Shown: positions 31,570-40,629 of the stretch, piece by piece
Numbering within the stretch: the stretch's first letter is position 1
Layout of the letters: every line of letters begins with the position of its first letter
Assembly (NCBI RefSeq): GCF_014648415.1
Contig: NZ_BMRB01000002.1
Span: 517,260-581,259 of the forward strand
Reading direction: 5' to 3'
Source of the DNA: Actinokineospora fastidiosa
GTDB taxonomy: Bacteria; Actinomycetota; Actinomycetes; Mycobacteriales; Pseudonocardiaceae
Length of the DNA stretch: 64,000 nucleotides
Notes under the pieces: generated by a model
Told to the model about the DNA's origin: nothing
The model's input: only the letters and a program-made list of their open reading frames with translations
Database searches by the model: none
Made by a program: the position numbers and the translations under genes

Positions 31570-32403
31570 TCAGGCCGAACGCGCCTCGCCGCGCATCCGC
31601 CGGTACGCCGCCGGGCTCGCGGCGAAGCAGTCGAGGCCGATCCGGCCGAGCGCGGCGCCGTCGGAGGTCGTGACGGTGAACTCCACGCGCGAGCGCCCGC
31701 GCGGCGGACGCGTGCGCGACCAGCGCAGGTGCACGCCGCCGGGCACGCCGACGACGAGATCGGCCTCCAGTCCGAGCAGGACGAGACGGGTGTCCTCCGG
31801 GCGGCGGAACTCGGTGTGGCAGAGCATGGTGGCGAACTGGCGGGCGGCGTCGAGCAGCGCCTCCGGCCGGGCGGGCGCGTCCGGCGCGACGCCGAGCCGG
31901 TGTCCGGGGGCGGGCTCGCGGAAGGCGACGACCCGGCCGTCCCCGGTGTCGGCCATGCCGGTGACCAGCACGTTCTCCAGGTCGCAGCGGTGGACCAGGA
32001 CGGGGTCGGCTGGCAGGCGGCGCAGGCTCGGCGGCGCGGGCCGGACGGTGTGCAGCGGCAGTGCGGTGCGGTTCAGCTCGCCGGAGCACACCACCTCACC
32101 GTCCTGTTCGGCCAGCAGGGCCGTTCCGCTGTGGACGAGCGCCACGTCGGCGTTCGGCTCGCAGAAGGACGGGAACTCCATCCGCAGGGCGAGCCGGGCC
32201 GGGTCGTCGTCGGGGCGGGTGAGCCTGGTCAGGTCGAAGAGGGCGCAGACCAGGGCCATGACCGGCACGTGGTCGAGCGGGTGGTCGTAGAAGTACGGGT
32301 CGTATTCGGACAGGGCGAGTTCGGCGGTCGTCGCGGTGTCCGTCCGCTGTGGACTCCGGAGTAACGGCGCGGTGGATTCCAGTTCCTGGGGAAGGGCTGT
32401 CAC
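31570..32403 (-). CDS. AfsA-type hotdog repeat protein (gamma-butyrolactone synthase-like)
   Basis: A 277-residue protein with two AfsA-like hotdog halves. The first contains FYDHPLDHVPVM, the hallmark of the AfsA C-terminal half. The second contains LVHRCDLENVLVTGM and EALLDAARQFATMLCHTEF, the hallmark of the N-terminal half. In AfsA the order is the other way round, so this protein looks circularly permuted. AfsA makes the gamma-butyrolactone precursor that triggers antibiotic production. No butyrolactone receptor gene is adjacent. The GTG at 32403 is preferred over the upstream ATG because of AGGTGAGG just before it. Confidence 0.72.
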   Translation of the reverse strand: MTALPQELESTAPLLRSPQRTDTATTAELALSEYDPYFYDHPLDHVPVMALVCALFDLTRLTRPDDDPARLALRMEFPSFCEPNADVALVHSGTALLAEQDGEVVCSGELNRTALPLHTVRPAPPSLRRLPADPVLVHRCDLENVLVTGMADTGDGRVVAFREPAPGHRLGVAPDAPARPEALLDAARQFATMLCHTEFRRPEDTRLVLLGLEADLVVGVPGGVHLRWSRTRPPRGRSRVEFTVTTSDGAALGRIGLDCFAASPAAYRRMRGEARSA

Positions 32404-32538
32404 GGTCCTCACCTTTAAGATCGAAGTCAGGCGATCCTGTCGGCGAGGCCGTCGGGGCCGCATCTTCGGCCGTGCGCCCGGCGGGAATGTTCCGATTACT
32501 GGCGAGTCTTTCTCATTTTCGATCGGGCACAGCGGACG

Positions 32539-33420
32539 TCACGCGCGGGTCCGCTGGCGGGCGGCGAGCCGGGCGGCGATCCAGAGCGGGAGGGCGGCGG
32601 CGATGCCGGTGAGGACCAGCAGCGTGATCGACAGGGTGCTGGCGTAGCCGAGTTCGCCGTACTCGAAGGCGCGGCGGTAGATCAGCAGGGGCGCGGTGAG
32701 CGTGGCGTCGGCCGGGCCGCCGTCGGTGACCAGGAGTGCGGGCACGAACGCGTTCTGCACGACGACGACCATGTCCCGCACGGCCAGGACGATGACGATG
32801 GGCGCCATGAGCGGCAGCGTCACCCGGGTCATCGCGAACCAGGGCGACCCGCCCTCCAACGCGATCGCCTCGTGCAGCCGGGCCGGTATCGCCATCCGCG
32901 CCGCCAGGGCGACCGTGAAGGCCTCGCCGATCTGGAACACCATCACCAACACCAGCCCGATCCGCGCGCCCCAAGGGGTGGTGAGGAAGCCGGGGTCGGG
33001 GAGCCCGAACATCTTGAGCAGAGCGGGCAACGGCCCATAGAGCGGGTTCAGGATCCATAGCCACAACAACGCCCACGCCGCGTCCGGGATGACGGAGGGC
33101 AGATACGCCGCGACCCGCCCGACAGACGTCCCCACCCGACGGCGGGCAAGCAACAACGCCGCCCCCACCGCCAGCCCCACCCGCAGGGGCACGACGAGCA
33201 ACGCCACCACCGCGCTGACCCCGACCGCCTCCCAGAACGCCCCATCCCCCACCAGCCGCCCGAGGTTGTCTCCCCCCGTGAACTCCGGCGCCGTGAACCC
33301 GTAGTAGTCCGTGAACGCAAGCGCCGACGCCACCACCAACGGCACAAGCACCAGCAGAGCGGACCCGACGAGATACGGACCCGCCAGCGGCCACCGCCGA
33401 GCGAACCTCGCCCTCGTCAC
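32539..33420 (-). CDS. Carbohydrate-type ABC transporter permease (MalF/UgpA-like)
   Basis: A 293-residue permease with six transmembrane helices and the EAA loop (HEAIALEGGSPWFAMTRVTLPLMAP). It resembles the first permease of sugar importers of the MalFGK type. The GTG at 33420 is chosen over an ATG at 33462 that adds a Cys/Trp-rich tail. The other components (ATPase, binding protein, second permease) lie upstream, but 301 bases of apparently non-coding DNA separate it from them. Confidence 0.88.
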   Translation of the reverse strand: MTRARFARRWPLAGPYLVGSALLVLVPLVVASALAFTDYYGFTAPEFTGGDNLGRLVGDGAFWEAVGVSAVVALLVVPLRVGLAVGAALLLARRRVGTSVGRVAAYLPSVIPDAAWALLWLWILNPLYGPLPALLKMFGLPDPGFLTTPWGARIGLVLVMVFQIGEAFTVALAARMAIPARLHEAIALEGGSPWFAMTRVTLPLMAPIVIVLAVRDMVVVVQNAFVPALLVTDGGPADATLTAPLLIYRRAFEYGELGYASTLSITLLVLTGIAAALPLWIAARLAARQRTRA

Positions 33421-33721
33421 GACGCCCCACCAAACCGAACAACGCCTACAACCGAACCCCATTCACCCACGACGAGTGAGACCACACCCCTCCGCCGCAT
33501 CACACCACGCTGACAACCACCGATCACGCCCCTCACCCACGAGCCCGTCATCGGCGACCGAGCTGGCTCCACCCCACGCCACCACACCCACCGACGACCG
33601 GCGACCGTCTCACCCGTCCGAGGCGCGCGGCCTGGCCACTCCACCCGAACCGACCCACGCCGTGACAACTCCGAACCACCCTGCCACTGGCGGCCCACGG
33701 TCAGACCGACCATGCCGGCCG
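33421..33721. other. 301-base C-rich non-coding gap inside the ABC importer cluster
   Basis: The plus strand is strongly C/A-rich (runs such as ccaccacacccaccgacg). A minus-strand frame spans it, but its product is Gly/Arg/Val-rich with no family features. No hairpin, promoter or repeat is convincing. Confidence 0.5.
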
Positions 33722-34708
33722 TCATCGGCGGTTGCCTGTGGTGGCGTCGAAGTGGTGTTCGTCCTCAGTCCGCCACGTCACGGTCACGCTGGTGCCCGCC
33801 TCTGGTGCGGCCGTCCACGGCAGACGGGCCAGGAGGTCGCCCTCCACGACCTCGACGGGCGCCTCGAGGCGGACAAGGCATTCCTCGCCCGCCTGTTCCA
33901 CCGCCAGGACCGTCGCCCTCAGGCCATCACCGCCCAGGCGGATCCGCTCAGGGCGGACGCCCACGACCCTGCCCTCCGACGCCAGCAGGTTCATCGGCAG
34001 TGGGCCCACGATCCGCGCCACCGCCGTCGTGGCGGGCCGCGCGTACAGCGCCGTGGGCGTGTCGCACTGGAGGACCCGGCCACCGTGCATCACCGCGACG
34101 CGGTCGGCCATGGCGAGGGCTTCCAGTTGATCGTGGGTGACGTGGACCATCGGAACACCCAGCGACCGCTGGAGCGCGCGGATCTCGCCGCGCATGCGGA
34201 GGCGGGATTCCGCGTCGACCGAGGCGAGGGGTTCGTCGAGGAGGCATACCGCGGGCACGCGGATCATCGCCCTGGCCAGCGCCACCCGTTGCCGCTCGCC
34301 GCCGCTCAGCTCGCCCGGCATGCGGTCGAGGAGGTGGTCGACGTCGAGCACGCCCGCCACCTCGCGGACCCTGGCCTCGATCGACCGCCGCCCCGCTCCC
34401 CGCGCGCGTTCGCCGATGCCGATGTTCGCCGCCACGGTGAGGTGCGGGAACACCGCGGCCTCCTGGAACACCATCGCCACATCCCGTGCCGCGGGCGGCA
34501 GGGAGGTGACGTCCCGGTCCCCGATGAGCACCCGTCCGGCGTCCAGGGGTTCCAGACCCGCGATAGCGCGCAGCAGCGTCGACTTCCCCGACCCGGACGG
34601 CCCCACGATGACGAGCAGCTCGTCCTCCGTGGCGATGTCCACGCCGTCGAGGGCGACCACGCCGCCCGCGCGGAAGGCCTTGCGCGCGCCCTCGACCCGC
34701 AGGCTCAT
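33722..34708 (-). CDS. Carbohydrate-type ABC transporter ATPase (MalK/UgpC-like)
   Basis: A 328-residue ATPase: Walker A GPSGSGKST, signature LSGGERQ, Walker B VCLLDEPLASVD, switch His in THD, and a C-terminal TOBE/MalK-type regulatory domain from about residue 230. The ATG at 34708 overlaps the stop of the binding-protein gene (ATGA). It energises the two permeases of this cluster. Confidence 0.92.
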   Translation of the reverse strand: MSLRVEGARKAFRAGGVVALDGVDIATEDELLVIVGPSGSGKSTLLRAIAGLEPLDAGRVLIGDRDVTSLPPAARDVAMVFQEAAVFPHLTVAANIGIGERARGAGRRSIEARVREVAGVLDVDHLLDRMPGELSGGERQRVALARAMIRVPAVCLLDEPLASVDAESRLRMRGEIRALQRSLGVPMVHVTHDQLEALAMADRVAVMHGGRVLQCDTPTALYARPATTAVARIVGPLPMNLLASEGRVVGVRPERIRLGGDGLRATVLAVEQAGEECLVRLEAPVEVVEGDLLARLPWTAAPEAGTSVTVTWRTEDEHHFDATTGNRR

Positions 34709-35931
34709 CGGCGCCGCAGCAGGGGGTCGGCCTGCCGCTGGATCTCCGCCAGCACCTCCTCGAGCGGGACGCCGTCGTGGAAGGCCCGCTCCAGCTGGGT
34801 GCCGATCACGTCCTCCACCTCCGGCCACGACGGCACCACCGGCGTGTGCCGCAGGTGGGGGATGGCGTCGAGGAACACCTGCGACGACGCGGGCGCGCGG
34901 GTCGGGCTGAGGAACGCGGGCGAGGTCGCCACCGAGCGCAGCGACGGCACCGTGCGCCCGCCCAGCGCGGTGATCGTCTGCCCCTGCTGCCCCACCGCGT
35001 ACGCGATGAACCGCGCCGCCGCCTCCGCGTTCTCCGATGTCGACGAGACGCAGTACGCGTCCGAGTGCAGCACCGACGCGGGCTCGCCCATCACCGGCAG
35101 GGCGGCGACGTCGAAGTCGAGCCCGCGCTGCTCGCGCAGCGCCGGGACCTCCACCCGCGAGCTGAGGAACATCGCGAGCTTCCCGGTCATGAACTGCTCC
35201 TCCACCCCCTGCGCGGCGAGCTGCTCCTTCGACGGCGTGGCGCCCGTGCCGATCAGGTCGAGCACCGCCTGGAGCGCGGCCTTCGCCCCCGGCTCGTGCA
35301 GGGTCGTGCGGGTGGGGGCGGCGTCGTCGTCGACGATCGCGCCGCCGCTGCCCCAGATGAACGGCGCCATCCGGGTGATCGAGGCGTCGATGCCCACGCC
35401 CTTGACCCCGTCCGAGGTCAACGCGCGCGCGGTGCGCACGAAATCGTCCCAGGTCCACCCGGCCGAAGGCGCCGCGGCGCCCGCGTCCCGGAACAGCGCG
35501 CGGTTCCAGTAGACGACCAGCGACGAGATGTTCTGCGGCATGCACTGCAGCGCGCCGTTGTAGGTGAACGCGCGCAGCGGCTGCTCGTAGTAGTCCGCCG
35601 TGTTCACCCCCTGCTCCTCCAGCAGCGGCCCCACGGCGCGCACGGCCCCGCGCTGCACGAACGGCGCGTAGTCGCGGTAGTTGATCAGGAAGACGTCCGG
35701 CGCGTCCCCCGACGCGAACGCCGTCGACAGCCGGGTGAGGTGGTCATCGCGCCCCACGGCGACGAGTTCGACCTCCCCGCCCTGGTACGCCGAGATCAGG
35801 CTCCGGTAGACCGCCGCCTCCTCCGGCTCGGCCCGGATCTGCAGGGTGATCCGCGCTGGCCCGTCCGCGCTCGGCTCCGCGCACGCGCTCGCCGCGAGCA
35901 GCACGGCCAGGCACACCGCCCTGGCCCTCAC
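34705..35931 (-). CDS. Carbohydrate-type ABC transporter substrate-binding lipoprotein
   Basis: A 408-residue family-1 extracellular solute-binding protein. The GTG at 35931 overlaps the stop of the permease gene and has GGAG 5 bases upstream. Residues 1-17 form a lipoprotein signal with lipobox ASAC (C17). Typical features include SGDAPDVFLINYRDYAPF, WTWDDFVRTARAL and the C-terminal LEEVLAEIQRQAD. The substrate is unknown; sugars or sugar phosphates are likely. The neighbouring secreted beta-propeller may supply a glycan product. Confidence 0.9.
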   Translation of the reverse strand: MRARAVCLAVLLAASACAEPSADGPARITLQIRAEPEEAAVYRSLISAYQGGEVELVAVGRDDHLTRLSTAFASGDAPDVFLINYRDYAPFVQRGAVRAVGPLLEEQGVNTADYYEQPLRAFTYNGALQCMPQNISSLVVYWNRALFRDAGAAAPSAGWTWDDFVRTARALTSDGVKGVGIDASITRMAPFIWGSGGAIVDDDAAPTRTTLHEPGAKAALQAVLDLIGTGATPSKEQLAAQGVEEQFMTGKLAMFLSSRVEVPALREQRGLDFDVAALPVMGEPASVLHSDAYCVSSTSENAEAAARFIAYAVGQQGQTITALGGRTVPSLRSVATSPAFLSPTRAPASSQVFLDAIPHLRHTPVVPSWPEVEDVIGTQLERAFHDGVPLEEVLAEIQRQADPLLRRR

Positions 35932-36797
35932 GAGCGCTCCACCGACGAGAAGAACGACCGCTGGCCGATGCCGAAGGCGATGAGCGCGGGCGCGGTCACC
36001 ACTACCGCTGCGGCGAGGTAGATCGGGTACAGAGCGGCCTCCATCTCGCTGAGGCTCCGCAACCCCAGCGCCACCGGCCAGTTGGCGGGCGAGGACACCA
36101 GGGTCAGCGGATCCATGAACGTGGACCAGTAGAACAGCCCGGACAGCGCGGCCACCGCCACGACCGCGGGCCGGGCCAGCGGGAGCGCGACGCGCCACCA
36201 CACCGCGACCGGGCTCAGCCCCTCCAGCGTCGCCGCCTCCAGCAGCGAGGTGGGGATGCGCGAGCAGGCGAGGGCGAACAGCAGGACGTAGAACGGGGTC
36301 GTCCCCGCGAGCGCGAGCAGGGCGACGGTGAACGGCGTGTCGGCCAGCCCGACCCCGCGCAGCAGGACGACCCGGGGCACCCACAGCGCCGCCGCGGGCA
36401 CCAGCAGCATCAGCACCGAGACGCCGATGAGCCACCGCCGCGCCCGGCCCCGCGCCATGGCGATCGCCAGGCCCGCCATCGAGGTGACGACGACCGTGAC
36501 CGGGACCGCGACGACGACGAGCAGCAGCGAGTTCACCAGCAGCCTGCCGACCGGCATGAACCGGGGCACGGCGGCGTAGTTCGCCCACTCGGCGGGGTCG
36601 GGCCAGAGGTCGAGGCCGTCGGGCGGCGGCTGGAGCGGGCGCTGCAGCGAGCCCAGCGCCATCACCGCCAGCGGCGCGAGGAACACCACCGAGAGCACGA
36701 CGACCCCGGCGGCCCACCAGGGCCGCCGGGGTGCTCGGGTGCGCCGCCGGTCCAGGGCCTCAGTCGGCGAGCGACGTCGTCCAGATGCTGCGGCCAT
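35928..36797 (-). CDS. Carbohydrate-type ABC transporter permease (MalG/UgpE-like)
   Basis: A 289-residue permease with six transmembrane helices and an EAA loop (LLEAATLEGLSPVAVWWRVALPLARP). It is the second permease of the importer. The start at 36797 overlaps the upstream beta-propeller gene by 38 bases and has no good ribosome site; the true start may differ. Confidence 0.88.
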   Translation of the reverse strand: MAAASGRRRSPTEALDRRRTRAPRRPWWAAGVVVLSVVFLAPLAVMALGSLQRPLQPPPDGLDLWPDPAEWANYAAVPRFMPVGRLLVNSLLLVVVAVPVTVVVTSMAGLAIAMARGRARRWLIGVSVLMLLVPAAALWVPRVVLLRGVGLADTPFTVALLALAGTTPFYVLLFALACSRIPTSLLEAATLEGLSPVAVWWRVALPLARPAVVAVAALSGLFYWSTFMDPLTLVSSPANWPVALGLRSLSEMEAALYPIYLAAAVVVTAPALIAFGIGQRSFFSSVERS

Positions 36798-39081
36798 AGG
36801 TCGCGGCGTAGAGCGTGTCGCTGCCCGCGGGCAGGTCGATGTCGGTGATCGGCACGAGCGGCAGGTTCGTGCCGACCTTGGTCCACGTCCGCCCGAGGTT
36901 GGTCGTGCGGTAGACGCCCACGTCGGTGGCGATGAACAGCCAGCGCGGCTTGGACGGGTGGCGGATGACGTCGTTGACCGGCGCCTGCGGGATCTTCTTG
37001 CCCGCGATGTCGGCCCACGTGCGGCCGCCGTCGCTGGTCATGACCAGGTGCGGGTAGCCGTCGCCGGAGCGCCAGCCGGAGAAGCTCGCCCAGGCCACCC
37101 TCGGGTTCTGCGGGTCGACGGTGATCCGGGTGACCCAGCGGCCGGGGAACACCGGGCTGCGCAGCCGCTCCCAGGTCACCTGGGCGGGATCGGCCGCCAT
37201 CGCGTTGCGGCTGACCCACATCAGGCCGCTGTCGGTGCCCGCGTAGACCAGGTTCGGGTCGGCCGCGGTCGTGCCCAGCGCGGTGACGGTGCCGAAGCCG
37301 GGGGCGCGCGGCTCGGTGCCCTCGGTCAGGTCGGGGCTGATCCGCTGCCAGGTCCGCTGACCGGCGTCGGTGTTGATCCGGCTGACGTACTCGCTGGCGC
37401 CGAACAGGATCCGCGGGTCGGCGGAGAACTCCAGCGGCGCCACCCAGTTCTTGCGCGCGCCCGGGATCGTCATGGAGAAGCCCGCGCCGTCGACGAAGCC
37501 GCGGCAGCCGCCGTTCTGGGAGCAGCCGTAGTACTTGCGGTCGTCGGTCGGGTCGATCCGGTTCATCATGCCGTCGCCGCCGACGAAGCCGAACCAGTCG
37601 CCGGTCACGGTGTTGTCCGAGCCCCACGACTTGAGCGAGCCGTTGTCCTGGGCGCCCGCGTTGACCCGCGAGCCGTCCTGGTGCGAGACGTCCATGGCGT
37701 AGAACTGGGTCACGGGCAGGTACGGGGTCTTGGCCCACAGGCCGCGCGCCGCGCCGTTCTCGGTGGACCAGTAGAAGCCGCCGTCGTTGCCGAGGTACAC
37801 CCGGCCCGGGGTGAACGGGTCCCACTCCAGGCCGTGCTGGTCGGCGTGCGGGGTGCGCGAGGTCGTCCAGGTGAGGCCGCCGTCGAGGCTCTCGGCGAGG
37901 CTGACGCCCGCGACGAACACGTGCAGCGGGTCCACCGGGTCGACGTAGACGCGGCCGAACCACCAGGCGAACCCGCCGCTGATCGACTGCAGCGTGCCGC
38001 CCGAGGTCGCCCCGACGGGCGTCCAGGTCGCGCCAGCGTCGGCGCTGGTGAAGAAGCCGTTGAAGTTGCCGCCCGCGGTGCTGGAGATGAGGTAGGCGCG
38101 GTTGGGGTCGCTGTCGCTGAAGTCCACGCCCATGCGGCCGACGTAGGTCGCCGAGTCCGGCTGGCCCACCACGTCGACGCTCTGCGGCAGCGGCGCCTGG
38201 TGGATGTTCACCCAGGTGCGGCCGCCGTCGGTCGAGCGGTACAGGAAGGAGTTCTTGCCGTAGATGCGCGACTTCTCGTCCCGGACCTTGTCCCAGGTCG
38301 TGGCGAGCATGATGTCGGGGTTCGTCTTGTTGACGGTCACGTCGATCACGCCGGTGGACGCGCTCGGCGGGGCGATCACCCTGGTCCAGGTGGCGCCGCC
38401 GTCCTCGGTCATGAACAGGCCGCGGGTGGGCTCGGTGTCGTGCAGCGCGCCCATGACGGCGACGAACACGCGGTCGTCGTCGCGCGGGTCGATGACGATC
38501 TGGCCGACCGTGTCGCCCGAGGAGAGGCCGACGTTGGTCCAGGTGGCCCCGCCGTCGGTCGACTTGTAGACGCCCTTGCCGTAGTACGCCGAGCCGCCGC
38601 CGTGGTCGGGCTCGCCGGTGCCCGCCCAGACCACGCCCCGGGAGTCGACCGCGACGGCGCCCATGGACTGGGGCAGCCGGTCGTCCCAGGCGGTGTCGAA
38701 GGTGGCGCCGCCGTCGTCGGTGCGCCAGAGGCCGCCCGTCCCGGTGGCGATGTAGACGACGCCCCGTGCCGTCGGGTCGGTGGCGATGTCCCGGATGCGG
38801 CCGCCGATGTTGCCGGGGCCGAGCGGCTTCCACACCTGGTCGGTGCCCGCCGCGGCCACGCCCAGCTGTTCGGACTGCGCGATCGCCTGCGTTACCGCGG
38901 CGTCCGGGATGGACCCGTCCGGGTTGGCCCGTTGCAGGTACATCCACTCCTCGGCGCCCACCGGGTCGGCCGTGCGCTCGGCGGCGTCGGCCCCGGAGGT
39001 CTCAGGAGTGGAGACGGCGCTCGCGCCCGCCATGGCCAGAACCGCGGTGGCGGCGACTATCCAGACAGGGGTCTTGACCAC
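36760..39081 (-). CDS. Secreted BNR/sortilin-like beta-propeller protein
   Basis: A 773-residue protein. The GTG at 39081 has GGAGGA just upstream and is followed by a signal peptide (about 1-22, TPVWIVAATAVLAMAGASA). At least eight Asp-box/BNR motifs of the S-x-D-G-G-x-T-W type are spread over the chain (STDGGATWT, TEDGGATWT, STDGGRTWV, SLDGGLTWT, TSDGGRTWA), as in sialidase, sortilin and xyloglucanase propellers. A catalytic assignment is not possible. It lies directly upstream of the sugar importer genes, so it may act on an extracellular glycan. Confidence 0.82.
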   Translation of the reverse strand: MVKTPVWIVAATAVLAMAGASAVSTPETSGADAAERTADPVGAEEWMYLQRANPDGSIPDAAVTQAIAQSEQLGVAAAGTDQVWKPLGPGNIGGRIRDIATDPTARGVVYIATGTGGLWRTDDGGATFDTAWDDRLPQSMGAVAVDSRGVVWAGTGEPDHGGGSAYYGKGVYKSTDGGATWTNVGLSSGDTVGQIVIDPRDDDRVFVAVMGALHDTEPTRGLFMTEDGGATWTRVIAPPSASTGVIDVTVNKTNPDIMLATTWDKVRDEKSRIYGKNSFLYRSTDGGRTWVNIHQAPLPQSVDVVGQPDSATYVGRMGVDFSDSDPNRAYLISSTAGGNFNGFFTSADAGATWTPVGATSGGTLQSISGGFAWWFGRVYVDPVDPLHVFVAGVSLAESLDGGLTWTTSRTPHADQHGLEWDPFTPGRVYLGNDGGFYWSTENGAARGLWAKTPYLPVTQFYAMDVSHQDGSRVNAGAQDNGSLKSWGSDNTVTGDWFGFVGGDGMMNRIDPTDDRKYYGCSQNGGCRGFVDGAGFSMTIPGARKNWVAPLEFSADPRILFGASEYVSRINTDAGQRTWQRISPDLTEGTEPRAPGFGTVTALGTTAADPNLVYAGTDSGLMWVSRNAMAADPAQVTWERLRSPVFPGRWVTRITVDPQNPRVAWASFSGWRSGDGYPHLVMTSDGGRTWADIAGKKIPQAPVNDVIRHPSKPRWLFIATDVGVYRTTNLGRTWTKVGTNLPLVPITDIDLPAGSDTLYAATYGRSIWTTSLAD

Positions 39082-39200
39082 GCATTCCTCCGGAATCACG
39101 GGCGCCCTGCGCGCCGGTGCCACACCGTAACACCGGATGATCGGATTTCACCCCGTCGTGAGGGCTGCGGGCATTCCCAGAATTACCTACAGTGGCCGCC

Positions 39201-39617
39201 ATGGTCGAACGGGCGCTGATCGCGGTGGCGGTCCTGCTGACGGGCTGCTCAACCGGGGTGGGCGCGTGCCCGGACCCGGCCGCCGCTCCCCCCGCGGAGC
39301 TCGCGCTCCTGCCCGCCGGGCTGTCCCTGGACCAAGTGGGAACGGTGACGCGGGTGGAGAGCGCCGACGGCCACCTCTCGGTCCGGGCCGTGACCGCCAA
39401 GCCCATCGACGAGGTCACCGTGCTGATCCAGGACGCGGTGACCGCCGCGGGCTACCGCCCCGCCGGGATGGACAACGAGGGCTTCGAGGCCGAGGTCTTC
39501 TTCACCGCAGGCACGTACGCCGCTGGCCAGGCGCTCGTCCGGCGGGGCGCGTGCGAGGGCCAGTGGGACATCGACCTCGTGCTGATCGACCCGGCCACCG
39601 TCCCCAGTGGAGGGTGA
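39201..39617 (+). CDS. Small lipoprotein of unknown function
   Basis: A 138-residue protein started at the ATG at 39201, with a lipoprotein signal (VERALIAVAVLLTGC). The mature part is a small alpha/beta domain (VTRVESADGHLSVRAVTAKPIDEVTVLIQDAV) with one later pair-capable Cys. No family is recognised. It stands alone between the propeller gene and a four-gene ABC operon. Confidence 0.75.
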   Translation: MVERALIAVAVLLTGCSTGVGACPDPAAAPPAELALLPAGLSLDQVGTVTRVESADGHLSVRAVTAKPIDEVTVLIQDAVTAAGYRPAGMDNEGFEAEVFFTAGTYAAGQALVRRGACEGQWDIDLVLIDPATVPSGG

Positions 39618-39699
39618 CGCCCCCTAGGGGTCGGGGCGCCGCCAAGATCAGGGGTTCGACCGGATGTGCGGGCCGCCTGCCCACCCGTAGGTTCTCCGC

Positions 39700-40629
39700 G
39701 TGCCACTCATCGAGACCACAGCGCTGGAGATGCGCTACGACGGCGGGGTGACCGCCCTGGCGGACCTGACGCTGGCGATCGAGGCGGGCGTGGTCGGGCT
39801 GGTCGGGGTCAACGGCGCGGGCAAGACCACGCTGATCAAGCTCGCACTCGGCCTGCTCACGCCCACCGGCGGCGGGATACGCGTGCTCGGCCTCGATCCG
39901 GTCGCCGACGGCGACCGGGTCCGGGCCAAGGTCGGCTACATGCCCGAGCACGACTGCCTGCCGCCGGACATGATCGCCGCCGAGTTCGTGACCCACATGG
40001 CCAGGATGAGCGGCCTGCCCGCCGCCGCGGCGCGGGAACGCGCGTCGGAGACGCTGCGCCACGTCGGGCTCTACGAGGAGCGCTACCGCCGCATCGGCGG
40101 CTACTCCACGGGCATGAAGCAGCGGGTCAAGCTCGCCCAGGCGCTGGTCCACGACCCCGAGCTGCTGCTGCTCGACGAGCCGACCAACGGCCTCGACCCG
40201 GCGGGCAGGCGGGCCATGCTCGACCTGGTGCACCGCATCGGCACCGAGTTCGGCGTCTCCGTCGTCATCTGCTCGCACCTGCTCGGCGAGATCGAGCGGA
40301 TCTGCACGTCGCTGGTCGCCATCGACGCGGGCAGGCTGCTGCGCTCGGCGTCGCTGTCGGCGATGACCGAGCACAACGACCTGCTCGTCGTCGAGGTCGA
40401 CGCGGGCGCCGACCGGCTGGCCGACGCGCTCACCGCCGCGGGGTTGGACGTGCGGCGGGACAACCGCGTGCTGACCGTCCGGCTGGGCGATGACGACGGC
40501 CCGGCCTACGACCTCATCCGCGACGCCGTCGCCGACCTCGACCTCGCCCTGCACCGGCTCGAACGCCAGCGCCACCAGGTCGCCGACCTGTTCCGCGACC
40601 TCCCGACCCCGGCGGTGACCCGTGTCTGA
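39700..40629 (+). CDS. ABC transporter ATPase 1 of a four-gene exporter
   Basis: A 309-residue ATPase with a GTG start: Walker A GVNGAGKTTL (about residues 36-45), signature YSTGMKQ, Walker B LLLLDEPTNGLDP, and SHLLGEIE. It resembles the NatA/CcmA-type ATPases of ABC-2 exporters. It overlaps the next gene by 8 bases and starts an operon ATPase, permease, ATPase, permease. Confidence 0.92.
   Translation: MPLIETTALEMRYDGGVTALADLTLAIEAGVVGLVGVNGAGKTTLIKLALGLLTPTGGGIRVLGLDPVADGDRVRAKVGYMPEHDCLPPDMIAAEFVTHMARMSGLPAAAARERASETLRHVGLYEERYRRIGGYSTGMKQRVKLAQALVHDPELLLLDEPTNGLDPAGRRAMLDLVHRIGTEFGVSVVICSHLLGEIERICTSLVAIDAGRLLRSASLSAMTEHNDLLVVEVDAGADRLADALTAAGLDVRRDNRVLTVRLGDDDGPAYDLIRDAVADLDLALHRLERQRHQVADLFRDLPTPAVTRV

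Noticed and set aside
33417..33725. A 102-codon minus-strand frame in the ABC importer gap
   Set aside because: Composition is Gly/Arg/Val/Trp-rich, no ribosome site, no recognisable family.
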